DNA of 57,666 nt from Aneurinibacillus sp. (GTDB taxonomy: Bacteria > Bacillota > UBA5301 > DYFA01), in assembly GCA_020725425.1 (NCBI GenBank), contig DYFA01000063.1:1-57666 (forward strand). Reading direction: 5' to 3'. This document shows, one piece after another, positions 1 to 8,071 of the stretch (the first letter of the stretch is position 1; each line of letters starts with the position of its first letter). The notes beneath the pieces were generated by a model that saw only the letters and a list, made by a program, of their open reading frames with translations, searched no databases and was not told the origin of the DNA. A program made the position numbers and the translations under genes.

Positions 1-1071
1 CAGGCGCTGGGCCACCACCCCGGCCAGCGCCGGCCCGGCGAACATCCCGACGGCGTAGATGGCCTGGAAAAGGCCGACCGCCGTGGCGGTGTAGGCGGGA
101 GGCGAGGCCCGCAAGGCGGCGGCCATGAGCACCGGGTATGTAGTTCCACGGCAGAAGCCGAGCGCGATGAAGCCGGCGGCCAACTGGCCGGCGGTGCGGG
201 AGAACGGAGTAGCCCAGACGGCGAGCGCCATCGCCGCGAAGCTGGCCCCGACCAGGAAGCGCCAGGGAAGCTGCCGCATCTCCGCCCGAGTGGCCAGAAG
301 GGTTCCCAGGACGTACGCCAGGCCGCTCGCCGTGCTCAGCACCCCGAGGGTGAGCTTGGAGAGTCCGAGCGAGGTGACGTAGACCGGGGTGAAGCCCAGG
401 ATGGTGGCGTAGAAAATGAAATGGGTGAGCAGAGCCAGGAGGGACGGTTCGAGGATGGCCGGCCGGGCGCACTGCCGGAGGGCCGGCTCGACCGCCTCTC
501 CGGTCTTTCTCTGTTCTCCCGTCCTTGTCTCCGGAACAGCCAGGACGAGGGGGACAGTGAGCGCTCCGGCCATCGCCGCGCCGAAGAAGGGAGCGGTCCA
601 CCCCCCGCGCTCGGCCAGGAAGCCGCCGGCCAGGTTGCCGGCCAGCTGGCCGCTGGAGGCGGCGAAGGTGAGCAGGCCGGTCCGCTTGCCGGTTTCCGCG
701 GAGGGGAAGAGGCTGGTGTAGAACACCGTGAAGAGCACCCAGGTGGCTGCGGCGACCCCCGACAGGGAGCGAAAGAAGAGAAGATGACAGGGGGTGGAGG
801 CCAGGCCCAGGCCGAGGGCGCTGATCCCGGCCAGGAGAACCCCGGCGACTACGAACGGCTTCCGCCGGGCCAGGCGGTCGGACCACAGGCCGAGCGGGAT
901 GCGCAAGAGGAACTGCAGCGCCCCGTAAGAGCCGGCTACCAGGCCGGTCATCGCCAGCGACCCGCCGAGCACGCCGACGTAGGGGGTGAGGAACGGAGCG
1001 TAGGTGTACTGGGAGAGGAAGAAGAGGCAGGTTACCAGGAGAAAGACGGCGTCCACCCGCCGGGCGCTCAT
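1..1071 (-). CDS. MFS transporter, 3' end outside window
   Basis: Integral membrane protein of the major facilitator superfamily, likely an exporter; the substrate cannot be read from sequence. The reading frame is open from an ATG at 1071-1069 to the left edge (357 codons), so the C-terminus is missing. The first residues, MSARRVDAVFLL, lead into a first hydrophobic segment. The loop GLWSDRLARRK after the second segment is the classic MFS loop 2-3 signature (G-x-x-x-D-R-x-G-R-R/K). A GGAGGAG Shine-Dalgarno site lies just upstream of the ATG. It is transcribed away from the alpha/beta hydrolase and in the same direction as the RRM gene next to it. Confidence 0.85.
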   Translation of the reverse strand, partial: MSARRVDAVFLLVTCLFFLSQYTYAPFLTPYVGVLGGSLAMTGLVAGSYGALQFLLRIPLGLWSDRLARRKPFVVAGVLLAGISALGLGLASTPCHLLFFRSLSGVAAATWVLFTVFYTSLFPSAETGKRTGLLTFAASSGQLAGNLAGGFLAERGGWTAPFFGAAMAGALTVPLVLAVPETRTGEQRKTGEAVEPALRQCARPAILEPSLLALLTHFIFYATILGFTPVYVTSLGLSKLTLGVLSTASGLAYVLGTLLATRAEMRQLPWRFLVGASFAAMALAVWATPFSRTAGQLAAGFIALGFCRGTTYPVLMAAALRASPPAYTATAVGLFQAIYAVGMFAGPALAGVVAQRL

Positions 1072-1161
1072 TTCGCCTCTCCTCCCCTCGTGGACCCACT
1101 CCGGCTGCCATGCCCTCGAATTATTCGAGGTACCTGTGGTTCAACCCTGCCGGGCGGGGGA

Positions 1162-1422
1162 CTACCACCGCCGGGAGGGCCGTTCCTTCGCCGGGTTGAC
1201 GATCAGCCGCCGTCCTCCCCACTCTGAGTTGTGAAGTGCCTCGATCGCCCGGTCGGCACCGGTGTCGTTCATCTCGACGAAGCCGAAGCCCCGCGAGCGG
1301 TGAGTCTCCCGGTCCAGGGCGATCCGGCTCGCTTCCACCGTGCCGTACTGGCCGAAGACCTCGGCGAGTTCCCGCTCCGTCACCTCCCAGGGCAAGTTTC
1401 CGACAAAGATGGTCTTGGTCAA
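1162..1422 (-). CDS. RRM-domain RNA-binding protein
   Basis: An 86-residue protein that is essentially one RNA recognition motif. RNP2 is IFVGNL (residues 5-10) and RNP1 is RGFGFVEM (around residues 44-51), both with the aromatic residues that stack on RNA bases. Bacterial single-RRM proteins of this size (the Rbp type of cyanobacteria and many other phyla) bind single-stranded RNA and often respond to cold; that role is inferred here. The start is TTG at 1422, with GGGAAGGA about 5 nt upstream. No partner domain is present. The gene stands alone between the MFS gene and the divergent hydrolase. Confidence 0.9.
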   Translation of the reverse strand: MTKTIFVGNLPWEVTERELAEVFGQYGTVEASRIALDRETHRSRGFGFVEMNDTGADRAIEALHNSEWGGRRLIVNPAKERPSRRW

Positions 1423-1627
1423 GTCCTTCCCTCTCTTTCACTTGGTTCGGGGTCCGCCGCGTAGATTGTCCAAAATGGCAGCCGGACACTCGTCGGCTCC
1501 CGCGGGTCGAAGTAAAAGAAGGAAGACTGTCTCCCATCCAGAACCATCCAGGCGGGGGGTGGGAGGATGCCGGCGGAGATTTGGTGCATCACCCTGGAGG
1601 TGGCGCAGGTTGAGGGAGGACGGTCCG

Positions 1628-2470
1628 ATGTTTGACTGGGAAGGATACCTGCCTCGCGGCCCGGGGCGCCTCCACTACTGGGAACTTCGTCCCACCGGAG
1701 CGCCGCCGAAGGGATTAGTCGCCATCGTCCACGGGGTCGGCGAACACTCCGGCCGCCACCGGCGCTTGGCGGAGTTCCTCGTGGACCGGGGATACGAGGT
1801 TCTCCTCCACGACCTGCGCGGCCACGGGAGGACCGACGGACTGCGGGGGCACGTAGACCGTTTCGAAGACTACACCGACGACTTGCGGGCGCTGGTCGAC
1901 GTCCGCAACTTCCCTGGGCCGGCCTTCGTCCTGGGGCACAGCCTCGGCGGGTTGATCGCCGCGGCCTTCGCCCAGAGCTACTCGAACCGCCTGACGGGCT
2001 TCATCCTTTCCTCGCCGTGCCTGAAGCTGAGGGTGGTCCCGCCGCGGTGGAAGCAGTGGCTGGCCCGTCAGCTCCACCCCGTCATACCCCATTTGCAGCT
2101 TTCCAGCTGGTTGCGGCCTGAGGCGCTCGCCCACGACCGCCGGGTGGTGGCGGCCTACCGGGCGGACCCTCTCTGCTTCGGCCAGGTGACCCTCCAGTGG
2201 TACATGGAGCTGGTCCGCAAGATGGCCGAGGTGAACCAGCGGGCTTCTTCGACGACCCTTCCGGCCCTGGTCTTGCAGGCGGGAGACGACGCGCTGGTCG
2301 ACCCCGAGGGTATCCGGGACTTCTTCGCCCGCCTGGGTTCCCAGGACAAGAAGCTCGTGGTCTACGACGGCGCCTACCACGAGATCTTCAACGAGGACTG
2401 CCAGGCGCAGGCCCGCGAGGAGGTCGCCGCCTGGCTCGACGCCCACTCCGCCCGCCCCTGCAGGGCGTGA
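1628..2470 (+). CDS. Alpha/beta hydrolase (monoacylglycerol lipase / lysophospholipase-like)
   Basis: A 280-residue serine hydrolase of the Hydrolase_4 (lysophospholipase, YtpA/MGL) type. The oxyanion-hole region is VHGVGEHSGR and the nucleophile elbow is GHSLGG (around residues 97-102). The acid is in GDDALVDP, and the catalytic His is in YHEIFNE near the C-terminus. The triad is therefore complete. There is no signal peptide, so it is probably cytoplasmic or loosely membrane-associated, cleaving acyl esters of glycerides or lysophospholipids. The ATG at 1628 follows GAGGGAGGA and is preferred over upstream in-frame starts that would overlap the divergent RRM gene region. A second in-frame TGA lies 12 nt after the first, inside a perfect 12-bp duplication. 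Confidence 0.85.
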   Translation: MFDWEGYLPRGPGRLHYWELRPTGAPPKGLVAIVHGVGEHSGRHRRLAEFLVDRGYEVLLHDLRGHGRTDGLRGHVDRFEDYTDDLRALVDVRNFPGPAFVLGHSLGGLIAAAFAQSYSNRLTGFILSSPCLKLRVVPPRWKQWLARQLHPVIPHLQLSSWLRPEALAHDRRVVAAYRADPLCFGQVTLQWYMELVRKMAEVNQRASSTTLPALVLQAGDDALVDPEGIRDFFARLGSQDKKLVVYDGAYHEIFNEDCQAQAREEVAAWLDAHSARPCRA

Positions 2471-2487
2471 TCCATGGCGTGATCCAT
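2464..2487 (+). repeat. Perfect 12-bp tandem duplication across a stop codon
   Basis: GGCGTGATCCAT occurs twice in direct tandem (2464-2475 and 2476-2487). Each copy holds a TGA in the frame of the hydrolase gene, so the stop codon is duplicated in frame. Confidence 0.8.
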
Positions 2488-2492
2488 GAAGA

Positions 2493-2516
2493 AGAGCCGG
2501 GCGTTCCCCCGGCTCT
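2493..2516. terminator. Hairpin between convergent genes, likely terminator
   Basis: AGAGCCGGG (2493-2501) pairs with CCCGGCTCT (2508-2516) across a 6-nt loop. It lies between the ends of the hydrolase gene and the convergent barrel gene. There is no strong U-tract on either side, so it is a moderate call. Confidence 0.5.
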
Positions 2517-2551
2517 CCCGTTGTCACTGTGGCTATAGTACTCTTGGTCTG

Positions 2552-4105
2552 TCAGAACTTGATGGTGGCCGAGATGAGCCAGTTCCGAAGATCCACCAGA
2601 TTCGTCACGTGGACCGCATCGAGTTGGATGTTATCGCTTAGACGATAGCCGATCCCTGCAGTGTAGACCGCCTTGGTATTGGAACTTTCCCCTGAGTACT
2701 CCTCGGAGTACTCATAGACGTCACCGGGCAGCTGTGTGCCATTGACGGTATTTGGGGCATCTGTCCCCTTCCACTTGATGCTGTAGTTCTCCTTGTTCAC
2801 CAGGAAAGCCTCGCTTCCGAGCCGAAGGGTGAGCCGATCAGTGAGGCGGTGCTCCAGCCCCACGGGGATGCTCACCTGGAGGTATTCGGACTCGACGGTG
2901 GTCTCCTGGGGGTCGTTATGCTCGATCACCGTCTTGGTTCCGTTGTCGTCCACCGTTGCGACTCCCCCACCCTGCTTCCAAATGGTCTTCGACTTGCCAC
3001 TGAGGGCCTTGAGACCAAGACCCAGGGTGGTCTCTTCGCCCAGGGCAACCTGATATCCGCCACCGAGGGTGTAGGTGTTGGCGCTGATGTCGCCGCTCAG
3101 GTCGTGCTCATAGGTATAGAGGTATTTGTAGCCGGAAGAGTCGGAGTTGTTGTACTTATACAGGTCGGAGCCGTCTATTGATCCCGAACCAGTCGTGGCG
3201 CCGGCGAAGAGGCGCACCACAGCGTCCTGGCCGAAGAGCGTCGCCGGCTTACTGGCGCGACCCATCAATCCATAAGTGGGCAGGTTTGCTGTGTAGGAGT
3301 ACTCGTCACTATAGAGGTAGTTCCAATACTCATCTGTCAACCAAGTTTCGTCCCAGGAGTACTTGTCTACGTATTCAGTTTCCGCCTTCTCCGAGAGAAG
3401 CTTGCCGCTCAGGTCGATCGTCCAATCGCCCGAGGCCAGTTGAGCACCCACCTCCAGCCGGAGGGTGGAGGCACTGTCTGATCCATCGCTAAGATTCAAG
3501 TACCGGTAGGTGTCGTGATAACCGGTGCCCTGCTCGTCCCCGCTGTAACCCCATTCCCATGTTTCGCCATGCTTTGCGTTGACTTGGCCCATCCGGGCTC
3601 CGATCTTAACCCCGTTGCCGAGTGTCAGACCATAAAAGGCGCTCAGGTCCGAGAGGGAGCCGGATTCAGTGTCCTTGTACTGATACTGATAGGTGTCGGT
3701 CCAGGTGGTACCGATGTACTTGCCTTCGCTCGACGCGTTGGCCGTGAAATCGTAGGCCCCATGCTCGTAGAGGAAACCGGCCTTGCCGTTGGCAAGCTCG
3801 GTGACGAGTCCGACTACGTTGGTGGCTCTCTCATTGGCGAAATCGTATTCGGCGCTATCGAGATTCTGGTCCAGGGTCTGAACGGGCTCACCCAAGTTCC
3901 CCAGGTTGGTGAAGAGCGTGGTCCCCTTCATGTCGACTACCAATGCAGGGAAAAGGTTGAAGTCAGTGTACTCGTCGTCGACGATGCCGGCGAGCCCTTT
4001 TCCCATCCCCAGTAGTCTGAACGACACGTCCGATAGTGCGAAGCATGGTGTGGCCAGACTTAGTGCGAGGAACAGAGATAAAACCGAGGCCAGTTTACCT
4101 TTCAT
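2552..4105 (-). CDS. Secreted protein with outer-membrane beta-barrel features
   Basis: A 517-residue exported protein of no family I can name. It has a clear Sec signal peptide: MKGK, a hydrophobic core at residues 5-20, and a likely cleavage site after PCFA (about residue 24). The mature part is rich in Tyr, Ser, Gly, Thr and Asp, with alternating polar and hydrophobic residues typical of amphipathic strands. It ends in WLISATIKF, where W, I, A, I and the terminal F alternate, as in the C-terminal signal recognised by BamA. The ATG at 4105 follows GGAGG by 9 nt; an upstream TTG sits too close to that site. Base composition is visibly less GC-rich than the neighbours. It could instead be a large surface beta-protein of a monoderm. 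Confidence 0.6.
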   Translation of the reverse strand: MKGKLASVLSLFLALSLATPCFALSDVSFRLLGMGKGLAGIVDDEYTDFNLFPALVVDMKGTTLFTNLGNLGEPVQTLDQNLDSAEYDFANERATNVVGLVTELANGKAGFLYEHGAYDFTANASSEGKYIGTTWTDTYQYQYKDTESGSLSDLSAFYGLTLGNGVKIGARMGQVNAKHGETWEWGYSGDEQGTGYHDTYRYLNLSDGSDSASTLRLEVGAQLASGDWTIDLSGKLLSEKAETEYVDKYSWDETWLTDEYWNYLYSDEYSYTANLPTYGLMGRASKPATLFGQDAVVRLFAGATTGSGSIDGSDLYKYNNSDSSGYKYLYTYEHDLSGDISANTYTLGGGYQVALGEETTLGLGLKALSGKSKTIWKQGGGVATVDDNGTKTVIEHNDPQETTVESEYLQVSIPVGLEHRLTDRLTLRLGSEAFLVNKENYSIKWKGTDAPNTVNGTQLPGDVYEYSEEYSGESSNTKAVYTAGIGYRLSDNIQLDAVHVTNLVDLRNWLISATIKF

Positions 4106-4211
4106 TACCAATCACCTCCGGCAAGATGTATATGTGGACACGGCTTCCATATACCGGGTCCACCTGAAGTCTGCCCATAGGCCCTGAAGCTATTCCCTGT
4201 GGAGAATAACC

Positions 4212-4241
4212 TTGTCAGCCCCAGGCCAATCATGGTATGCT
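4212..4241 (+). promoter_or_regulatory. Candidate sigma-A promoter of the MFS gene
   Basis: TTGTCA (4212-4217) and TATGCT (4236-4241) are separated by 18 nt, in the short gap between the divergent barrel gene and the MFS gene that starts at 4349. Confidence 0.45.
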
Positions 4242-4287
4242 GTATACATCTCGGACTCTTGGAATGGGCTGGAAGGAGTGAGGCACG

Positions 4288-4319
4288 AGCCCCGGGTAGG
4301 GAGAGTACCGCCCGGGGCT
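4288..4319 (+). promoter_or_regulatory. Leader hairpin upstream of MFS gene
   Basis: A perfect 9-bp stem, AGCCCCGGG (4288-4296) with CCCGGGGCT (4311-4319), and a 14-nt loop. It ends 30 nt before the MFS start codon. It could be an attenuator or terminator, though no long U-tract follows, and no known riboswitch class is recognisable around it. Confidence 0.4.
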
Positions 4320-4348
4320 TGTGTATGCCCCTGAAAGGAGAACCTGAA

Positions 4349-5611
4349 ATGGGTGGGTTGCGCCTCCCGGAACCCTACCGGGGGCTGCCGAGAAGCATCT
4401 ACGTCCTGTTCTTCGCCAACATCGTGAACAGCCTGGGCAGTTTCGTCTGGCCGTTCCTGACGCTCTACCTCACCGAGCGGCTGGGGATGAGCAAGCACGG
4501 GGCGGGCCAGATCGTCACGCTCTCCGCACTGGCGTACGTACCCGGCTCGCTCTTCGGCGGCAAGATCGCCGACCACCTGGGCCGCAAGCGGGTGTTCGTG
4601 GTCTCGCGCCTTCTCGGCGCCCTGGCCCTGGTCCCCTGCGCCTTCCTCGGCGTCTCGCCGCTCATCCCCTGGCTCCTCATCGCCACCAGCCTGCTGAGCG
4701 CGGCCGTGGACCCGGCCCTCAGCGCCATGGTGGCCGACCTGACGACCCGCCGGAACCGGCAGGGAGCGTTCTCCCTCCTTTACCTGGGGCACAACATCGG
4801 CTTCGCGGTGGGGCCGATCCTGGCCGGGCTGCTCTACCGCCACCACTTGCCCTGGCTCTTCCTGGGGGACGCCCTGACTACGGTTCTGTCGGTCCTCCTG
4901 GTGGTGGTCTTCGTCCGGGAAACCCTCCCGCAGCACAGGACAGAGGAGGCGGAGGGCGTCGGAGAGCTGCCGGAGCAGGAACGGGCCGAGAAGGGCGGCC
5001 TGCTCTTGGCGTTGTGGCGCCGTCCGGCGGTGCTTCTCTTCTCATTGGTGCTGATGGTCTACTCCTTCGTCTACGTGCAGCACGCCTTCAGCCTCCCCGT
5101 TCAGATGCGGGCGCTCTTCCCGGAGAACGGGCCGGCCCTGTACGGGGTCCTGATGAGCGTGAACGCCGTGACTGTGGTCCTCTTCACGACCCTGATCACC
5201 CGGGTCACCAGCCGGTTCGACTCGACGCTGAACATCGTGCTGGGAGGCCTGTTCTACGCGGCCGGGTTCGGCATGATCGCCCTTATCCGGGGGATCCCTC
5301 TCTTCGTCCTCTCGGTGATGATCTGGACGTTCGGAGAGATTATGGTGGCGACCAACTCCTCCGTGTACCTGGCCAACCACACTCCGATCTCCCATCGGGG
5401 CCGCTTCCGCGCCGTGCTGGACATCGTCTCCGGGACCGGCTGGGCTATGGGGCCCCTGTTTATGGGCCGGCTGATCGACCGGGCCGGCGTCCGGGCCGTC
5501 TGGCCGCTCTGCTTCCTCCTGGGGCTCGGGGGATCGGCGCTGATGGTGGCCCTGTGGGGAGCGGAGCGGACCCGGCCGGTGAAACCGGCCGAGCCCGATA
5601 CAGTAAGCTGA
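4349..5611 (+). CDS. MFS transporter
   Basis: A 420-residue major facilitator protein with about 12 hydrophobic segments in two halves, and a charged central loop rich in Glu (about residues 195-220). The loop 2-3 signature is GGKIADHLGRKR. The sequence resembles the MdtH/YfnC-like drug-efflux branch, but the substrate is not predictable. The ATG at 4349 follows AAAGGAG by 9 nt; an in-frame TTG at 4199 would add a non-hydrophobic leader and include the promoter and hairpin, so it is rejected. It is separated from the convergent cytochrome gene by only 7 nt. Confidence 0.85.
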   Translation: MGGLRLPEPYRGLPRSIYVLFFANIVNSLGSFVWPFLTLYLTERLGMSKHGAGQIVTLSALAYVPGSLFGGKIADHLGRKRVFVVSRLLGALALVPCAFLGVSPLIPWLLIATSLLSAAVDPALSAMVADLTTRRNRQGAFSLLYLGHNIGFAVGPILAGLLYRHHLPWLFLGDALTTVLSVLLVVVFVRETLPQHRTEEAEGVGELPEQERAEKGGLLLALWRRPAVLLFSLVLMVYSFVYVQHAFSLPVQMRALFPENGPALYGVLMSVNAVTVVLFTTLITRVTSRFDSTLNIVLGGLFYAAGFGMIALIRGIPLFVLSVMIWTFGEIMVATNSSVYLANHTPISHRGRFRAVLDIVSGTGWAMGPLFMGRLIDRAGVRAVWPLCFLLGLGGSALMVALWGAERTRPVKPAEPDTVS

Positions 5612-5618
5612 CCTGGCT

Positions 5619-6674
5619 CTACCGGAGCGCCGCCCCCGGGACATCCTTGCCCGTGACCGCCTTGTAGGTCGACTGGAGCACTTGAACTGCGTAGGCCGGG
5701 TTGTGAATCCCGCGGCTCTTGTCCAGCTCCACCAGGAGCCAGTTCCAGGCAGCCTGGAGGGCCTTCGGGTCGGAGGTGGTCACGGGCTTGCCCGCCTGGT
5801 CGAGGAACTGGATCTTGCCCTTGGCGTGGCCGATCTTAACCGCCCCGGCGAGCCTGGCGATCTCGGGTTCCAGCTTCTCCAGGAGGCCGTGCACCTCGGT
5901 TTGGACCCCCTCCAGCGTCCCGTCTCCGTCGTAGTCGCCATAGGCGGTCCGGTCGAAGCTCTTAAGGTCAGGATGGCAGGGGCGGCAGGCGTTCAGGTTC
6001 TCCTTTCCGTCCTTAGTCTTCATCCGCATGGAGTGCCCACCGGCGTCGGCCGGATTTCCGGGAGCGGCCGCCATGTGGCAGGTCACGCAGGAATCGGCCA
6101 GGGCGGTGTGGACCGAGTTGGTGTACCTGGTGCCCGGGTACTCGAAGGCGTTGGTCCCGAGCAGGAGCTCGCTCTGGGGCGCGTAGTGGGGTGCCGACGC
6201 CTCCTTCAGGGTAGCCGGGTCGTCGATGTTCCGCCGCGAGTTGTGGCAGGTGATGCACGTGGCGGCCGTCCCGGCCTCCACCGCCTTGTTGTTCGGCAGG
6301 GTGGCCTTGCCCACGATCCGGAGCTTGCCTTCTTTATTGCCGCCGAAGTCGTGGCAGTCGTTGCAGCCGATCGCCTGCGCTGAAACCTCCGCCGCCTTGG
6401 AGGTCTGCTTGACGAAGCCCGGGCCGGTGTGGCACTTCACGCAGCCGTCCCGGGTGTGCAGGGGCGGCTCGGACGGAGTGATGCGGCTGTGCGCCGAGGC
6501 CTTGTGCTGGGCGCTGGTGTTGGTGGTCGGAGCGGGGTTGGCGGGGCTCGGCTGATTGCTGGGCGCACCCGGCGTCGGCTCGGCCAGCCGGAAGCCGCCC
6601 GGTCGCCCGGCGAGCAGAGCGACGACCGCCACCGCCGCCACCACCAAGAGGACTGCGATGGTCCGCGGTCTCAC
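5619..6674 (-). CDS. Pentaheme cytochrome c, membrane-anchored or secreted
   Basis: A 351-residue exported multiheme cytochrome. An N-terminal hydrophobic segment (residues 6-23) is followed by a Pro/Ala/Thr-rich linker to about residue 70. Five CxxCH heme-binding motifs follow: CVKCH 78, CNDCH 104, CITCH 140, CVTCH 196 and CRPCH 230. Several additional His residues could be distal ligands. Downstream of the last heme site is DYDGDG (from residue 247), an EF-hand-like calcium loop, then a helical domain with no heme sites. It probably carries electrons outside the membrane; the partner is not in the window. The GTG start at 6674 is preceded by GAGGAGGG. No cytochrome c maturation genes are nearby. 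Confidence 0.85.
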   Translation of the reverse strand: MRPRTIAVLLVVAAVAVVALLAGRPGGFRLAEPTPGAPSNQPSPANPAPTTNTSAQHKASAHSRITPSEPPLHTRDGCVKCHTGPGFVKQTSKAAEVSAQAIGCNDCHDFGGNKEGKLRIVGKATLPNNKAVEAGTAATCITCHNSRRNIDDPATLKEASAPHYAPQSELLLGTNAFEYPGTRYTNSVHTALADSCVTCHMAAAPGNPADAGGHSMRMKTKDGKENLNACRPCHPDLKSFDRTAYGDYDGDGTLEGVQTEVHGLLEKLEPEIARLAGAVKIGHAKGKIQFLDQAGKPVTTSDPKALQAAWNWLLVELDKSRGIHNPAYAVQVLQSTYKAVTGKDVPGAALR

Positions 6675-6797
6675 AAGGGGTCCCTCCTCAGAGCGAAATG
6701 TGTCTTCGCCCAGAGTTTCCCCTGGTTGCCGGGAAGCTCATGCCTGGGGACGAAAGGGAACCGTTCAGCAGGGTCTGAGGGAGGGAGTGTGCCGGAG

Positions 6798-7496
6798 TCA
6801 GCGGGTGCCGAGCCAGACCAAGACCACGCCGAGGGCCACAAGACCGGTCCGCCACAGGGAGAAGCGCACTGCCACGAAGATCAGGCCGAGGGCGCAGACC
6901 AGTAGGTTGACTGCCGGGCCGATGAGCCCGAGGGTGGCGTTGAGCTGCAGGGCGGGACCGACCTTCCCGGCTCGGAGCATCAGGAAGGCTGCGCCCACCT
7001 CAAGGAGGCCCGAGACGGCCCGCAGCAGCGCCATCCCGCCGACTACCCGCGCCTCGACCACCGCCTGGCCAACTTGAGCGGCTAACGCCGCTTTTCCAGG
7101 GACGGCGGCCGACGGCCAGGGGGGCGCCGTCGACAGGAGCGCCCCCAGGAAGCCCAGCGCTACGGCGAGGATGAGGTCCGGGTGGGCCCGCAGGAAGAGC
7201 AGGCCCCGCTGGGCCAGGCAGGTCCCGAGGAGGCCGGCGGCGAAGGCGGCGAGCCCCAGTGGCGAAAGCAGGGGGGAGAGGGAGAAGGAGGCAGGCCCGG
7301 TGGCGAGAGGAGCTAGGGCGGCGGCTGCCAGTAACGCCCAGCCGGCGGGGAGACCCCACCGCCCGAGCAGCGCCGAGAACTCTGTGAAGCCGGTAAGGTG
7401 AAGCAACAGCAGGGTCCCTGCAGCCACCGCCACCGGGCGACTCTGGGCCAAAAGCCCTGCCAAAAGCACCAACAGCAGAGGTAAAGCCGCGCCCAT
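6798..7496 (-). CDS. DUF441 (UPF0756)-type membrane protein fused to YqhV-like (DUF2619) domain
   Basis: A 232-residue integral membrane protein. Residues 1 to about 120 align by eye with the DUF441 protein encoded just upstream (LLLVLLAGLLAQ..., LAPLATG, LGTCLAQRGLLFLRAHPDLI). The last 80 residues contain LLRAVSGLLEVGAAFLMLR and ALQLNATLGLIGPAVN, which I recognise as the two-helix pattern of YqhV/DUF2619, a small protein encoded beside spoIIIA in Bacillus. This appears to be a fusion. The start is ATG 7496 (GTG 7499 also possible), behind GAGGCG. It begins 11 nt after the stop of the DUF441 gene, so the two are co-transcribed. Function unknown. Confidence 0.65.
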   Translation of the reverse strand: MGAALPLLLVLLAGLLAQSRPVAVAAGTLLLLHLTGFTEFSALLGRWGLPAGWALLAAAALAPLATGPASFSLSPLLSPLGLAAFAAGLLGTCLAQRGLLFLRAHPDLILAVALGFLGALLSTAPPWPSAAVPGKAALAAQVGQAVVEARVVGGMALLRAVSGLLEVGAAFLMLRAGKVGPALQLNATLGLIGPAVNLLVCALGLIFVAVRFSLWRTGLVALGVVLVWLGTR

Positions 7497-7506
7497 CACC
7501 CACGCC

Positions 7507-7956
7507 TCACTTTCCGAAGAGTCGCAGGAGCAGAGCGGTCACTCCGGCAGCGGTCAGCGGCCCCACGGGGATGCCCTGGAGGGCCACGACCCCGATGATC
7601 GTGCCGACGAGCAGCCCGCCGATCACCTCCGGCCGGTCGCGCAACAGGCCGATCCCCTGCCCGTTGACGCAGGTGGCCACAGCTCCGCCGATGACCGCGA
7701 GCCATCCTGGCAGGGAGGTGAAGAGCCGCGCCAGGTCGGCCAGGGTGGTGCGGTCGAGGGCGAGGGGGGCGAGGACAGCCACCGTGAGCAGAAGAAGGCC
7801 GAGCTCCAGCGATCGCTCGGCGAGGAAATGGAGGACTCCCGCCAGGTTGGCCAGGCGGACGACCAGGAGCAGAGTCGCCGCAGCCGCCACCAGGCGGTTG
7901 CGCGCCAGAAGCCCGATCCAGAGGACCAGGAGCAACGGCATGAGTGCGGTGTCCAT
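7507..7956 (-). CDS. DUF441 / UPF0756 family membrane protein
   Basis: A 149-residue protein with four to five hydrophobic segments and the expected length of the DUF441 family (YeaL/YtwI). Family-like features are the opening LLLVLWIGLLARNRLVAAA, LAPLAL near residue 67, and a Gly-rich C-terminal half ending in LLLRLFGK. The ATG at 7956 follows GGAGGTTTCCG. Longer in-frame starts up to 8127 would run into the divergent MFS gene and are rejected. It is the first gene of a two-gene unit with the DUF441-YqhV fusion. No biochemical role is established. Confidence 0.8.
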   Translation of the reverse strand: MDTALMPLLLVLWIGLLARNRLVAAAATLLLVVRLANLAGVLHFLAERSLELGLLLLTVAVLAPLALDRTTLADLARLFTSLPGWLAVIGGAVATCVNGQGIGLLRDRPEVIGGLLVGTIIGVVALQGIPVGPLTAAGVTALLLRLFGK

Positions 7957-8071
7957 CGGAAACCTCCGGACAAATCTTATTCTGCGGCCGAAGGTTCCCA
8001 TGCCGCTCTTTTCAAGCAGAGGGCGCCTTGGCCGGGCGTATGAACGGCCTGCTCGACGGCAGACTAGGGGC

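Noticed and set aside
1340-1627. N-terminal extension of the alpha/beta hydrolase
   Set aside because: The in-frame upstream part overlaps the divergent RRM gene and is basic low-complexity. ATG 1628 has a good Shine-Dalgarno and the family N-terminus.
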